Positions 1-10,760 of a stretch of DNA of 64,000 bases are shown one piece after another. The notes below the pieces were generated by a model. The model was not told where the DNA came from and ran no database searches. It saw only the letters and a program-made list of their open reading frames with translations. The position numbers and the translations under genes are program-made. Source of the DNA: Gastrolobium villosum (lineage: Eukaryota; Streptophyta; Magnoliopsida; Fabales; Fabaceae); contig JAVKPL010013561.1 in the NCBI GenBank assembly GCA_032173675.1, positions 1 through 64,000 on the forward strand. Reading direction: 5' to 3'. Within the stretch, counting starts at the first letter, position 1; every line of letters starts with the position of its first letter.

Positions 1-3000
1 CCTTCCAACAATCTCTAAACACATGAAGGCAATCTTCAATCACTTCAGGGCAGAAAGGGCACTTATTGGAACTACCACTCCACTTTGATATTGACTCTCT
101 TGTTAGCATTCTATCATGAAGCATTTTTCAGATAAGCATTTTGACTCTTTCCTTGCCTTTCCACTTCCAAATACGGTCCCAACAGTCAATGGGGGAAGGA
201 TTGCTAGAATCTAACAAGTTATTGTATGCCAGCTTAACTATGGAATGCCTAGGGTTCCAGTTAGTCCAAGCTATGCTATCCTCCTCGGCTTCATCATCTG
301 GATGAGGAATGGCAAGAATTTTGTTCACCACATTAAGGTCAAAATGGTTCACAAGATAATGCCCATTCCAGCCTTCTTCAGAAAGGAAAATACTGTTGCT
401 AATCTTTAAATCCAAGACCTCTTGAGAAGGAAGGGTATGAGTATGAGCAAGGAGGTTTGGGCTGAGACCAGTCCAATTGTCTTTCCAAAAATCAATCTTC
501 TTGCCATTACCTATTTGCCAAGAAGTATTGCTTATCATTTGAGGCCAGACCTTACAAATGCTTTTCCACAAGTGAGAATCATAAGGTTTACTAACTACCT
601 CTTTTAGCATATCTTTTCTCCTGCCATATTTGGATAGCAAGACTTGGACCCAAAGCTGAGATGGAGACTGAACCATATTCCAAGCACACTTTTGGATGAA
701 AGCTTCATTTTGGATGCGGAGATTGAGAATACCTAACCCACCCTGGTTTTTAGGGAGTTGAAGGTGTTCCCAACCGATTGCATGATGCTTCCTATGAACC
801 TCAGTATCTCCCCAAATGAAATTCCTTTGCTTCTTTTCAATTTCTTCACAAATACCCACAGGTAATAAGCTGTTTTGCATGTGGAACATAGGGATAGTGG
901 AGATGACCGATTTTGCTAGAGTCACTCTACCTGCCATAGATAGACACTGATTTTTCCAACCATTGAGCCTATTGTTAACCCTATCCATGATCTCTCCATA
1001 GTGAAGTTTACTAGTCCGGCCATGTTTCATTCTGTATCCCAGGTATCTGCCCAAGTTTTTTGTTTGAGCAAAACCACTAATCTTCACTATCTCATTAGCA
1101 ACATCAATTGGAACATTTTTGGAGAAGAAGATATTAGATTTTGGGTAACTCACCTTCTGACCAGACATGATCCCAAACTTTGTGAGGCACTCCATTACTG
1201 TCTTGATTTGGTCAATTTTGGCTTCTCCAAAGAGTAACAAATCGTCAGCGAAGAGGAGATGAGATATGGATGGTCCACCTCTACCAGCTGCCATTGGCTT
1301 CCACTCTTTCTTTGCAATTGCATCAGAAATCAAGTGTGTCAGTTTTTCCATACAAAGCACGAAAATGTAGGGAGATATTGGATCTCCTTGCCTCAAACCT
1401 CTACTCGGAAGGATGCTACCAGCCTTGGAACCATTCCAGAGGATTTCAAGCTCAGCTGAAGTGATGCACTGCATTATGATATTCACCAGAGATTCTGGGA
1501 TGTTTATCTCAGACAACACTTTATATATAAAATTCCAAGACATCCTATCATAGGCTTTCTCTAAGTCGATTTTGATTGTGAAGAATCCCCTTTTCCCCTT
1601 CATTCTATTCATAGAGTGAACCATCTCTTGAGCAATGATAATATTGTCCTGGATTTGTCTTTTAGGAACGAAACTGACTTGTTGAGGAGAAATCAATTTG
1701 TTGAGAAGGGGTTTCAGCTTGCTCACTATAATCTTGCTGATACCTTTATAAAGAACAGAACACAAAGCAATCAGGCGAAATTGGTTAATCTTTTCTGGTT
1801 TTTCCAGTTTTGGAATGAGAACCAGAAAGGTTTTATTTAGATCCTTCACCTCATCCGGCTTCTCCCAAATCTGATGCACACAATCAACCACTTGCTTTTT
1901 CATAATATCCCAGTTTTTTTGGAAGAAAAAAGCTGGGAAGCCATCTGGACCAGGAGCTTTGAGAGCATTCATGGAGAAGAAAGCTTCCTTGATACTCAAT
2001 TCCGAGATAGGATCCTTCAAGGTTGTCAACTCAGTCTCCTCTAATGCAGGCTAGCAAGTATTGGTGACTTCCCCAGGTCTGGAGTGATCTTCTTCAGTAA
2101 AAAGATTAGTGAAGAAATCATGAATAATCTTGTTCAGGCTGTCTTCTTCTCTAACCATATGACCCTCATCATTCTTGAGCTCTAAAATTTTGTTTCTGGC
2201 TCTTCTAATTATGGTAGTTGTATGATAGAATCTTGTGTTACAATCCCCATCCTCAATCCATTTGCATCTAGCCTTTTGAAACCAAAGAGCTTCTTCTTGT
2301 TCTAAAACTCTATTCAACTCATCCTGAAGAGCAAAATCAAGATCAGATTGGGCAATATCATGCTGGTTGGTGTGGTTAATCTGGGTCTCTTGGATTCTTT
2401 TTAAAAGGTAATCCTTCCTAACTTGGATACAACCAAAAACTCTTTTATTCCAAGATTTAAGCGGATCAATTAGGTTTTCCAGGCAAGTGACAATCTTGGT
2501 ATGGTGGTTCCAGATAAACTTGAGAAAGTGAACAAAAGTGCTATGACTCTGCCAAGCTACCAGGAATCTGAAATGTCTCTCTTTCCACTGGTTCTCATTG
2601 GGGAAAAGAGAAAGAAGAAGAGGATTATGATCTGAGTTTAGTCTTGGTAAAGCTCTAACATCCGCATCTCCAAAAGTGGTTCTCCAAGCTGCATTTGAAC
2701 AAATTCTGTCAAGTCTCTTGAAGACTCTATCAAGATGAAGCCATTTGGGTCCCCTCCAAGTGAATTTAGAGCCTCTACAACCCAGATCCAGCATATGGCA
2801 GTCATTTAACAAGTAGGAAAACTTCTGACATCTAGCAATATTCACAGGGGCTCCCCCTCTTTTCTCTTTTGAGGAAGCTATCTCATTGAAATCCCCATCA
2901 TAGCCCAGGGTCCCGTCATGCTACCACTGATTCTTCTCAGATCCGTCCAAAGCTCATCACGGACTTCCTCTCTAGGATTGGCATAAACCACAGTGAGATG

Positions 3001-3303
3001 AAAGGAAGGACCATGATTAACAGAACAAGACAAGTGAATGAATTGATTAGATTTCTCTATGACAGATATATTGAACCTTTCTTCTTTCCAAAGAATCCAA
3101 ATACCACCAGAAAAACCAATAGCATCTACTAGAACATACTGGTTGAAACCAAGTTGTTTTATTTTCTTCAGGGCTGCTACACCACTGATCATAGGCTCTA
3201 GGATGGCAACCATGCCAATCCTATACTTTTTGAAGAAATTTCTTAGGGATGTCTTAAAGGACTTTTTTGCAGCACCCCTAACATTCCATACAAGGCAATT
3301 CAT
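1..3303 (-). pseudogene. LINE ORF2: endonuclease, reverse transcriptase, zf-RVT, broken
   Basis: Starts at ATG 3303 with MNCLVWNVRGAA, the typical N-terminus of plant LINE endonucleases. An endonuclease domain follows to about 2080, then reverse transcriptase (about 2030-1200) with the catalytic HLLFADDLLLFGEA motif and the 'LRQGDPISPYIF' block, then a zf-RVT segment (CPFC...EDCLHVFRDC) at 1-110. Three lesions are visible. A one-base loss near 2890 shifts the 'GPWAVMGDFNE'-like region out of frame. An in-frame TAG lies at about 2051. A TGA lies at about 128, where related proteins usually have Trp. The protein cannot be made whole, so this is a pseudogene; the window edge also truncates it. 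Confidence 0.92.
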
Positions 3304-5072
3304 TAAATAACTAAATTGGTCCCAGGTTTGCAAAGTACCTGGTTACTTTGTGTCCTATGCTCCGAGGCATCTTCCCTGTTTGGATTCTCCATCTCCATCC
3401 CATCTTCTGAAGCTCTATCTGGAGGTTCAGCTTTCCACGAGGTCTCCTCACTGCCCGAATTGGAAATTTCCATCTCTGCAGGAATGGCAACAGTCTCACA
3501 TAGCTCACCAACATCCTGACCACCCTCAATGTTTGTTGACTGAGTGGCAGCTATCTTGGAACAAAGCTCTATTTCAGTTTCCACATTGGATTGAGCCTTA
3601 CTATTAATGATGATAGTATGGGCTGGAGATTCTTGCCTTGGTTTGCTCTTCCAAGTTGTCTTATTGGATGAAGGGAGCTCTATTGGTTTGGAGCTAGACC
3701 CACTTTGAGGAGATGCAGTGGTGAACACAAAGGAATTGATCTTGTCTTTCCCTTTAGTTTTATGTTTGTTTTTACCTGTGGCTTTTTTTTCCCCAGACTG
3801 GAGCTTCACATTAGCTGCTGGGCTACTGAGCAGAGAGGAGCTGCCCCCCTTGTTCTCCTTTTGTTCCCCCAGAAGGGTTTTCGAAACTGAGCTAATCAGC
3901 TCTGTATTTTCAGGATCCTTCCTTATCTCCTTTTTCTGGTTAGAGGAACTCCCATTATTAGAGATATCAGCTCCAAAAGTTCGCTCTTCTTTTGTATCCT
4001 TCATCTTTTGAGAGAAATTTTTCGGGAATTTCTTCTTCTGCACAACCATCCAGGGCCCTACACTCTGGTTCTCTGAATTTTTTTCTGTATCAGACACATT
4101 CGTGCTCCGATTAGGTTGCACTTCAGCAGGGTTCACATTCTGATTGCATTGCTCTTTATTGTGCCCATACTTTCCACACTTTACGCAAATTAAGTAAAGA
4201 CTCTCGTATTCCACCTTAAAGATTCTGTCCTCCAGAATATATTCTCCTCTCAGGGTTTTGGATAAATCCAATTCAACACAGACTCTCGCAAATTTCCCCC
4301 TATCACCCGTAGATGTATTTCTATCAACCTTTAACACTTTCCCAATAGTATCACCAATGATTTTCAGAAAAGACATCACACGGAATTCTTGGGGAATACC
4401 TGGAAGACGAATCCACGCAGCAATTCTATGAATGTTGGCTTTGAATGGATCAAAAAAAAGTTCCCACTTCCTGATTGCCAGATAGTGCCCCATCAAAACC
4501 CATGGGCCGCCGGTAAGAGCCAGGTTCAGATCTTCAACGCTTGTGAACTTCACCGAGAAGAAATCATTTCCTAAGTCGGCTACAGTTAGAGGACCCGCTT
4601 TTGCCCATAGGTTAGCAAGCTTGGTCTTCATATACATCACTCCTACCTTCTTGCCCAGAAGTTTGACTATGATTGCATTTTTCCAGGGGCTTCTAAGTCT
4701 TTGTTTAGCTTCCTCCGTGCATCTTATTCTCACTGACCCATCTGCTCCGTAAATGGTCTGGAACCCTTGTTCATTGATTACCCCTAGACTCGGGTCAAGA
4801 GGTTCACTCACTTCCTCTGTTAGATCGGCTTGCCAAGAGTCTTCTTCACCCTTAGTATTGTCGCCGGATCTAAGGGCTGCAGCGAAAGACATCATTTTCC
4901 CAGAGGGAATACGTTCAGAGATGTTGCCTAAACTTGCACCTCTGTTAGATGAATCTGGAGAAAATTCCTCTCCATTTTTGGAACGCTTGATACTCTTCCT
5001 CATTAGATCGTTTGATTCAGGTTGTGTTGTTGTTGATGCTGGACCGCCGTGACTTTCATTGGAGGAACCCAT
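3303..5072 (-). CDS. LINE ORF1 protein (DUF4283 plus CCHC zinc knuckle)
   Basis: Uninterrupted 589-residue ORF. Residues about 110-260 match the DUF4283 type of plant LINE/gag-like proteins, with a 'GGPWVLMGHYLAIRKW' segment and an 'AAWIRLPGIPQEF' segment. It is followed by a zinc knuckle, CVKCGKYGHNKEQC, near residue 300. The rest is low-complexity, Ser/Lys/Glu-rich and probably disordered. In this family ORF1 binds element RNA and helps form the RNP; that role is by homology. The stop TAA (3305-3303) shares its last A with the ATG of ORF2, giving a TAATG junction. The domain call is secure; whether it is expressed is unknown. Confidence 0.9.
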   Translation of the reverse strand: MGSSNESHGGPASTTTQPESNDLMRKSIKRSKNGEEFSPDSSNRGASLGNISERIPSGKMMSFAAALRSGDNTKGEEDSWQADLTEEVSEPLDPSLGVINEQGFQTIYGADGSVRIRCTEEAKQRLRSPWKNAIIVKLLGKKVGVMYMKTKLANLWAKAGPLTVADLGNDFFSVKFTSVEDLNLALTGGPWVLMGHYLAIRKWELFFDPFKANIHRIAAWIRLPGIPQEFRVMSFLKIIGDTIGKVLKVDRNTSTGDRGKFARVCVELDLSKTLRGEYILEDRIFKVEYESLYLICVKCGKYGHNKEQCNQNVNPAEVQPNRSTNVSDTEKNSENQSVGPWMVVQKKKFPKNFSQKMKDTKEERTFGADISNNGSSSNQKKEIRKDPENTELISSVSKTLLGEQKENKGGSSSLLSSPAANVKLQSGEKKATGKNKHKTKGKDKINSFVFTTASPQSGSSSKPIELPSSNKTTWKSKPRQESPAHTIIINSKAQSNVETEIELCSKIAATQSTNIEGGQDVGELCETVAIPAEMEISNSGSEETSWKAEPPDRASEDGMEMENPNREDASEHRTQSNQVLCKPGTNLVI

Positions 5073-5268
5073 CTCGTTTGCCCTAGCAGAGAGAAAAACA
5101 TAGGATGCTTTCTTTCAAAATTCAAAAAAACAAAATATTATTAAAAAATAATAAAAAAAAAAAAATAGTTGATATCAAGACTAAACTCAGATAGTGACAG
5201 TCATTAAGAACATCAATTTTTATTTTGATTTTCTAACCATACAAATTATGAAATATCAAAGCACTTAG
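5073..5268. other. AT-rich spacer upstream of LINE
   Basis: About 200 bases containing long A/T homopolymers (5122-5165). This is the 5' flank or short 5' UTR of the LINE. I see no ORF and no clear regulatory motif. Confidence 0.5.
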
Positions 5269-5752
5269 GGGGCGTTTGGTTGAGGGGAAATTTTTGAATA
5301 TTAAGAAAATGTAATTGATAGGAAAATAGTTGGAAAGTGGGTTTGGTAGGAAAATGTAAAAAAAAGTTGTTTGGTTAGATGAAATATTACCAGGCAAATT
5401 AGGTAAGATTTATAAAGTCTATATTTGGTTGATGATAGAATATTGATGGGTAAATGGTATAAAATTACAACAGTAATCCCGTAAAAAAAATGAAACCTTG
5501 ACACTTTAGATGAGGGTATTTAAGTCTACTAGTGGGTTACACTTTTGCCATTTAGCTAGCTAAATATAAAATACCACCCTCAAATTGTCTTTTTAAATAG
5601 TAACTTTGCATTGCTTTCTATGAACAAATAAGGAATGCTATGCAAATACAACACCTAAGAAATTTTTGTAAAACCATCTACCAAACATTGCTTTTTTACT
5701 TTGCCAATTTAATTTGCATGGATAAATTTTAATAAATCTTCAACCAAACACC
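5269..5752. repeat. MITE-like repeat with GTTTGGTTGA ends, copy 1
   Basis: Begins with gggcgtttggttgagg and ends with cttcaaccaaacacca, so the termini are inverted repeats of about 15 bases. Related sequence recurs at 18840-19160, 36340-36530 and 36870-37095 (the last two in reverse orientation). No ORF. A non-autonomous DNA transposon family is the natural reading; the superfamily is undecided because no clear target duplication is visible. Confidence 0.65.
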
Positions 5753-5850
5753 ACATTAATGAACCTATAACCAACGTATCTTAAACAAAAGGAAAAATCA
5801 CACAACACTCAATTTAGATAACACTTTAAAGAACCGTTAGATTGTATGAC

Positions 5851-6113
5851 ATTTTTCATATCGAACATATGTGTCTATTCGTGTCGAATGGATATGTCTT
5901 TTCATATCGAACATATGTGTATTTTCACATCGAATAGATGTGTCTTTTCGTGTCGAACATATATGTTTTTTCATATCGAATAGATGTGTCTTTTCGTGTC
6001 GAACAGATGTGTCTTTTCATGTCGAATAGATGTGTCTTTTCATGTCAAACAGATGTGTCTTTTCATGTCGAACAAATGTGTCTTTTCGTGACAAACAGAT
6101 GTGTTGTTTCGTC
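5851..6113. repeat. Tandem repeat, 23-bp unit, about 11 copies
   Basis: The unit is close to atgtgtcttttcatgtcgaa plus cag or tag, repeated about eleven times with scattered substitutions and most uniform between 5938 and 6090. Each unit contains tgtcgaa. The ORF through it merely reflects the repeat (three units are 69 bases, so the peptide repeats every 23 residues) and is not taken as coding. Confidence 0.9.
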
Positions 6114-7269
6114 GATAAATGATGTCTTTTAAATCGTGACTATACGTTTTATATAAATATATAGAGAGTCATAGTTTTAGTTAAGTTTTTTTTTTTTATG
6201 TATTGTGTATCCATATCATAGTATTAGATAATCTGATTCCTTAAACTTTCAGTTGTGTTTGTTCCGGCTTCTGATCAGTAGTGCCAATGTTCCGAAGATG
6301 TCATTATGTTCTATCCCGTGAGACAATTGTTTGGCAACCTTCGGCATCCATAAAGGGAACAAATTATCTTAAGAAGACAGTATGTGTTGGGCTCAGATTT
6401 ATCTATCTATTAACATCTCTTTCATATATCCCGTGAGTTCATTTCTTAATTTTATTTCACTTTTATTATATCATATTTGTTGTAAAAAATTTAATCTCTT
6501 GGTGATTATTCACCTACTATCTTCAACAATAAAAATCACGTTTTTTACTGTCTTAAGTAGTCATTAATGAATAATTGTGATTAAATAATATAATCAAATG
6601 CTCATTTCTTGATATGATTGGATCTAAATCCCTTTCTTAACACTATGGAATATCCATATCTAACTTTTCTTGAATTTTTCTTAATGTGAAAATATATAAT
6701 TATGGGAAAAACTATTCTCGTATTACATTAGAAAGATTTTCTCTCCTACACATTCTTCGATAACTGTGTAACATTTTTTTTTCTTTTCCTTTATTTTTTT
6801 GGTGGAGCCCACAAATTTATCTCTATGACATGAGATAACTATTTCCTTTAACATGAGATTAATAAAACCCTATATTTATATATATTTAAAGAATTTATCA
6901 TCTATCATTTAATATGAGCACAAAAAATTTCCTACACACACAATATTTTGTGGGACCCGCAAAAAAAAAAACTCTGACATACAAAACGAATCTCTATAAC
7001 ATAATACAATCACTCTACGACATAACTCTTATAAAATCCGTATTTAAATCCAATCGTAAGTGTGTAAAATCGAGGATTTAGCAGGAGGGCACGTGAAGAG
7101 CCTGGTAAGGGAATCTAAAGAAGCCGGTTCCCGAGACATATGGTGATAAAAGGATCCAACACCAACAAAAAAGTAAAAGGAAACAGCTAGCACTGCATCC
7201 GGTCCACACCACGTTACTATCATCATCACAAACCCACCAACCATTTTTTTATTCTTTAATTTTTATTTT
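6114..7269. other. Intergenic, AT-rich, includes one dispersed repeat copy
   Basis: No gene is recognisable. It includes a copy of the 'acaatattttgtggg' repeat family (6921-7041). The segment 7085-7245, just upstream of MIR159, is less AT-rich and has a CACGTG G-box at about 7090. It may be promoter sequence, but that is only a guess. Confidence 0.5.
6921..7041 (+). repeat. Dispersed repeat 'acaatattttgtggg' family, copy 1
   Basis: Shares the order 'cctacacac...caatattttgtggg', then 'acaaaacgaatctctataac', then 'cataactcttataaaa' with copies at 27652-27780, 50190-50297 (diverged), 9433-9550 (partial) and 56175-56312 (reverse). About 120-140 bases, non-coding; probably a MITE. Confidence 0.7.
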
Positions 7270-7345
7270 TATTTTTTTTCAGATCTTAAAGTGATAAAAA
7301 AGCTGAGCTGTGGCGGTGAAAATTCCATGCGTTACTTCCAACTGC

Positions 7346-7357
7346 TCTATTTAATAG
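7346..7357 (+). promoter_or_regulatory. Possible TATA element for pri-MIR159
   Basis: The sequence tctatttaatag lies about 390 bases upstream of the hairpin and is a plausible TATA-like box for a Pol II pri-miRNA start near 7380. It is a guess from position and composition only. Confidence 0.25.
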
Positions 7358-7733
7358 TGTTTCTATAGAGTGCCTACGATAGGGTTTTCATAGTGGTCAA
7401 GGGTTATGCAACTTTTGAATAGAGATCTATGGTTGTGGATTTTAACCCTAGTTTTCCTATTTGTAGTAGGTTGCTCTTAGATCTCTCTATGGCCATATAT
7501 AGTTCTCACTTGTCATCAAATGTTGTTGTGGATCTAATATTCAGGTTTATGTTTTTGCAGTTTGTTTTTTGATGATGTTAGATTCTCTTGTTTAGAGCTT
7601 CAAACCACGTTTTTTTTTCTTCTACTTGAGTTTTCTCATACAGATGAAACTTTGCTATGAGGTTGGTCTTTGTGATTAGGGTTTTTGGAGTTGGAAGATG
7701 TGGTTAGGGTTTTGATCTTTCAAAAGGGGTTAT

Positions 7734-7917
7734 GGAGTGGAGCTCCTTGAAGTCCAACTGAGGATCTTGCTGGGTTGATTGAGCTGCTATGCTATGGATC
7801 CCAAAGTTCTACCCATGATCATGTGTTTTTTGTGGTAGTTCTATGGCTTCCATATTGTGGGAGCTTAATTACCCATAGTTTTATCCTTCTTTGGATTGAA
7901 GGGAGCTCTACACCTTC
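7734..7917 (+). ncRNA. MIR159: MIR159 precursor hairpin
   Basis: miR159 precursor, which silences GAMYB-class R2R3-MYB mRNAs in plants (established for the family). The 3' arm holds the mature miRNA at 7890-7910, starting tttggattgaaggg. The 5' arm (7737-7757, gtggagctccttgaag...) pairs with it along about 21 bases with wobble pairs and a small internal mismatch at its centre. The foldback is long, about 184 bases. The middle contains 'gaggatcttgctgggt' and 'tgtggtagttctatggcttcc', conserved in known MIR159 precursors as I recall them. Plus strand, because the mature sequence reads 5'-3' there. The short ORF across the hairpin is not considered coding. The full primary transcript is not delimited. 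Confidence 0.95.
7890..7910 (+). ncRNA. miR159: mature miR159 (21 nt)
   Basis: Twenty-one bases beginning tttggattgaaggg and ending agctcta match the conserved miR159a mature sequence as I recall it. The 5' U suits AGO1 loading. The predicted star strand on the opposite arm begins near 7740 with gagctccttgaag. Confidence 0.95.
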
Positions 7918-8844
7918 CTCTCCTTTTTATTTATTTATTTATAATTTACATCTAAATATATCTCAAACTTCATCTGTTCTTAAGCATGTTCATGTTAAGC
8001 TTCAGCCTCCAGATCGATTATGTGTAACCATGGAGGTTGAGGTTGCTATGAACTTTCCTCTATGACCTTTCTGTGATCGTACTTTTTTATCCAATTGTTC
8101 ATTTGTTATAGTTGGTTAGTTTTTGTTGCTTATTATGTTAGATCTAGGTTTGTGTGCTTCAGATTCGGACATGATTTATGGAATATTACAGTTTTTTTTG
8201 GTTTATAGTTTTGTGTTGTTGAATGCTTCATGTTGTGATTTGGTATGAGAAAAGTGGTGTTGTACGTTCTCAACTTCAGAATTTTTTTATTTTTTTGAAA
8301 TATTTGCTCACTAATCATGGTATTTCTCGTGCACTCAAGTTCTAATATGCAGATCGATAATGCTCTTGCCTCCTTGTCATTTGTTTTCTAAAGAGTTCTA
8401 CATAATTTTTGATTCATTGCAAGCTTGGACATGTTGCGATCTTCGGCCTTGACCTTCTCTTTGATGCATTTCTCATTCGGGAAAATAGAGTTCTTCCGTT
8501 GAAGATTTGGAGATTGGAGATCTATTGTTTAACTGAAGATATAAACGGGTTTCGTAAATGTGCAACTCGGTTATATTTTGAAGTCATTCATGGCGAGTTT
8601 ACTTGTATTTTAAATTTTGTTGTTGAAAGTTATGAATTATTTATTGCTCTGATTAGAGTCATTCGAAACTGTATGCTTTTTAAATGGTTTGTATTGTTTA
8701 ATGTAAACTTAATTATTTGCTCGATTTGATTTCTTAAAAGTTGATGCTATGAACGAACGTAAGAAATGTGCTGTTTTTTTTAATCTTTTACAGTATATTG
8801 TTTTTTATACAGTCTTAGCTGTAGGTAACGAGCTTATTTTAAGG
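7918..8844 (+). other. Downstream part of pri-MIR159 or spacer
   Basis: Moderately T-rich, less AT-extreme than the flanking repeats. It has a 106-codon open frame (8409-8729) without any recognisable domain. It probably belongs to the long primary miRNA transcript or its 3' flank. I see no protein gene here. Confidence 0.4.
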
Positions 8845-9002
8845 GAGCCGGGACCACCATTTATAGGTGGTCCCTTAGTGTAAATAGGAGGGTAAAATGG
8901 AAAAAGTGGGAAAGTAATAGGGGTAAAAAAAGAAAGAGAAAATTAATATTGTGAGAGGGAGCACCAAAAGATTTGGTGCTCCTGGAGCATTTTAAAATTT
9001 TC
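8845..9002. repeat. 158-bp two-hairpin repeat, copy 1
   Basis: The left end is gggaccaccatttataggtggtccc-like, a perfect 9-bp stem. The right end is an 11-bp stem, ggagcaccaaa...tttggtgctcc. A purine-rich middle (gtaaaatggaaaaagtggg, ggggtaaaaaaagaaagag) joins them. A near-identical copy lies at 18391-18548 and a partial one at 52291-52372. Non-coding. Confidence 0.8.
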
Positions 9003-10433
9003 CGTAGGTAACATGCTTTCTTTCAAAGCTTCGTAAATTGTAAAACGAGTATCGTAAGATTTGGTTCATATGCGTTCATCATTTAATACACAAAAGTTTC
9101 TTATACACATAATAGGGACCACTTAAAGATAAAAAGAAATAAATTATAAAAAAAAATTCTTTTCTATTTTGTTTCTATTATGTATAGAATAGAAACAAAA
9201 TAGAAAAAATAAAATAAAGATAATATATAGATAATAAACAGAGTGTTCTTATTCAAAACGTTCTGTGATCTTCAACCAATTCTGTGCTTCAATATAATTA
9301 CCAATATTCAGCAACGTGATCAAATCAAGACATATAATTACCAATATTCAGCAGCTTGATCAAACCAAGACTCTGGCAATTTCCGAATCGCTTTGTCGAA
9401 TGGCCTAATAAGTAATTTCTTAACATACATAAAGAACTTTCTTATACATGTAATATTTTGTGGGGCTTTGAAGAAAAAAAAATAATAATAAAAGAATTAA
9501 GGCATGTAAAATAAATCTTTATAACATTGCACCTTCAACATACATAAGGAGTTGCTTAGCAACGCGTTTAATGCCTCCATGATAATGAATATCATCGGGT
9601 TAAAGAGTGAAAATAATAATTGTGAGATAAATGCTTTGAACAATTAGAAAAGCTTTGTATAATTTTTTTTATCTCGTTTGTTGTCGAGTAGCGCAGTTGT
9701 TAGGTAAAATGTTACTTACATTTAGGAAGTCAACAATAAATCTAATGTGCTCAATAAGCTCTTAAGCATTGATACACTAAATTTTCTTTAGCTTTATCCA
9801 AAAAAAAAGTATTAGCTTTGTCTTTTCAGTTTAGATTTCATTACGTCCGTGAATTTAGTTTTGCTAATAGGAATACTTGAAGAATTCAGTTGCATCGTTG
9901 CAATTACGTAGCTTACCCGATTTTGCAAAAAACACTACATGTTAAAGAACTGTCAAGAATTATTATTTCCAATTATGCAAATTAAATGGGAAACCAGAAA
10001 GAAGAGAAAGAAAACGTTTCTTAGGATAACTGCTTGCGCCAGTGCCAAATAATTAATGAAATATATATTTTTTATAAGGAAAAGTTATACTTATTATCCC
10101 TTTCTTATTTTGAAAGGTAGAAGTTAAGTACAGTAAGAATAACAAATTTGATTTTAAAAATTAAAACTAATTATAATTTGTAATACAATTTTTGCGGGTT
10201 TTTTTCTCTAGAAGTTTTTAAAAAAAAAATTGAAAACATAAATCAAACATGTCCCTAATTTTCTTAAGAAAATATATACATTTTTGTGTTTTGTGTTGTG
10301 TTTTGTGTTTTATGTTTTATATTCTCTATTATTATGTCAAAATCACTGCTGTTGTCACCGCTGCTGATGTCGTAATCTTTCAAAAAAAATTCCAAACTAA
10401 AGTAATCAAGCAAGGCTTTTTTAATACTTTCGT
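9003..10433. other. Intergenic, AT-rich repeats
   Basis: No gene. It holds partial copies of the 'tttgtgggg' dispersed repeat (9433-9550) and an imperfect inverted repeat around 9160-9210 (ttctattttgtttctatta facing its complement). A near-duplicate phrase 'aattaccaatattcagca' occurs at 9295 and 9336. Confidence 0.5.
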
Positions 10434-10760
10434 GGGGTAGAATATTGTAACAAACAAGTTACTAATAATGTTACTACCAATTGATTTCATCATTATATCG
10501 TTTATGTTGATCCAATGGTTATATTTTTTTATATCTTTGTATGGAAATGATTTCCCAAATTTAATGTAAAAACATTAAATCTGTGAAATCATAATCATGC
10601 AAGGGTAAAAATAAATATAAATTATTAAATTTGAAGAATCATAACCATACAAAGATAGAAATAAATGTAACTGTTAGATCAACGTAATCGATCTAACGGT
10701 GATATTCATTGGTAGTAACATTGATAATGACACTAATTGATTGTTACAATATCCTTCCCC
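10434..10760. mobile_element. Foldback MITE family A, copy 1 (9-bp TSD, Mutator-like)
   Basis: 327 bases with long inverted ends: ggggtagaatattgtaac on the left and gttacaatatccttcccc on the right, with pairing continuing inward for roughly 90 bases (gttactaccaattga / tcattggtagtaac, atcgtttatgttgatc / gatcaacgtaatcgat). It is flanked by tactttcgt (10425-10433) and tactttcat (10761-10769), an 8/9 match. A 9-bp duplication is typical of Mutator-like elements. Related copy at 63583-63885. No ORF. Confidence 0.88.

Larger units (their letters stand above)
1..5072 (-). mobile_element. L1-type LINE retrotransposon, 3' end outside window
   Basis: The minus strand reads 5' to 3' from about 5072 to position 1. 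It carries a first ORF with a nucleic-acid-binding protein, then a second ORF with endonuclease, reverse transcriptase and a C-terminal zinc-finger segment, which is the order of plant L1-clade LINEs. The 3' UTR, poly-A tail and target-site duplication lie left of the window, so element ends cannot be proven. The DNA just upstream (5090-5165) is A/T-rich and probably flanking sequence or a short 5' UTR. ORF1 is intact and ORF2 has only three visible lesions, so the copy looks fairly young but immobile. Confidence 0.93.

Noticed and set aside
1001..1237. Several plus-strand frames across 400-5050
   Set aside because: They are shadows of the minus-strand LINE ORFs.
5851..6113. Possible CRISPR-like array
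   Set aside because: Units are contiguous with no unique spacers, and the DNA is plant nuclear.
5938..6132. Repetitive 64-residue frame
   Set aside because: Entirely created by the 23-bp tandem repeat.
7775..8065. 96-codon open frame overlapping the MIR159 hairpin
   Set aside because: It runs through the miRNA and loop, has no domain, and is explained by the non-coding precursor. miPEP-like peptides would lie upstream of the hairpin instead.
8409..8729. 106-codon open frame downstream of MIR159
   Set aside because: No recognisable domain, no splice context, and the codons look unselected; taken as chance in the pri-miRNA or its flank.
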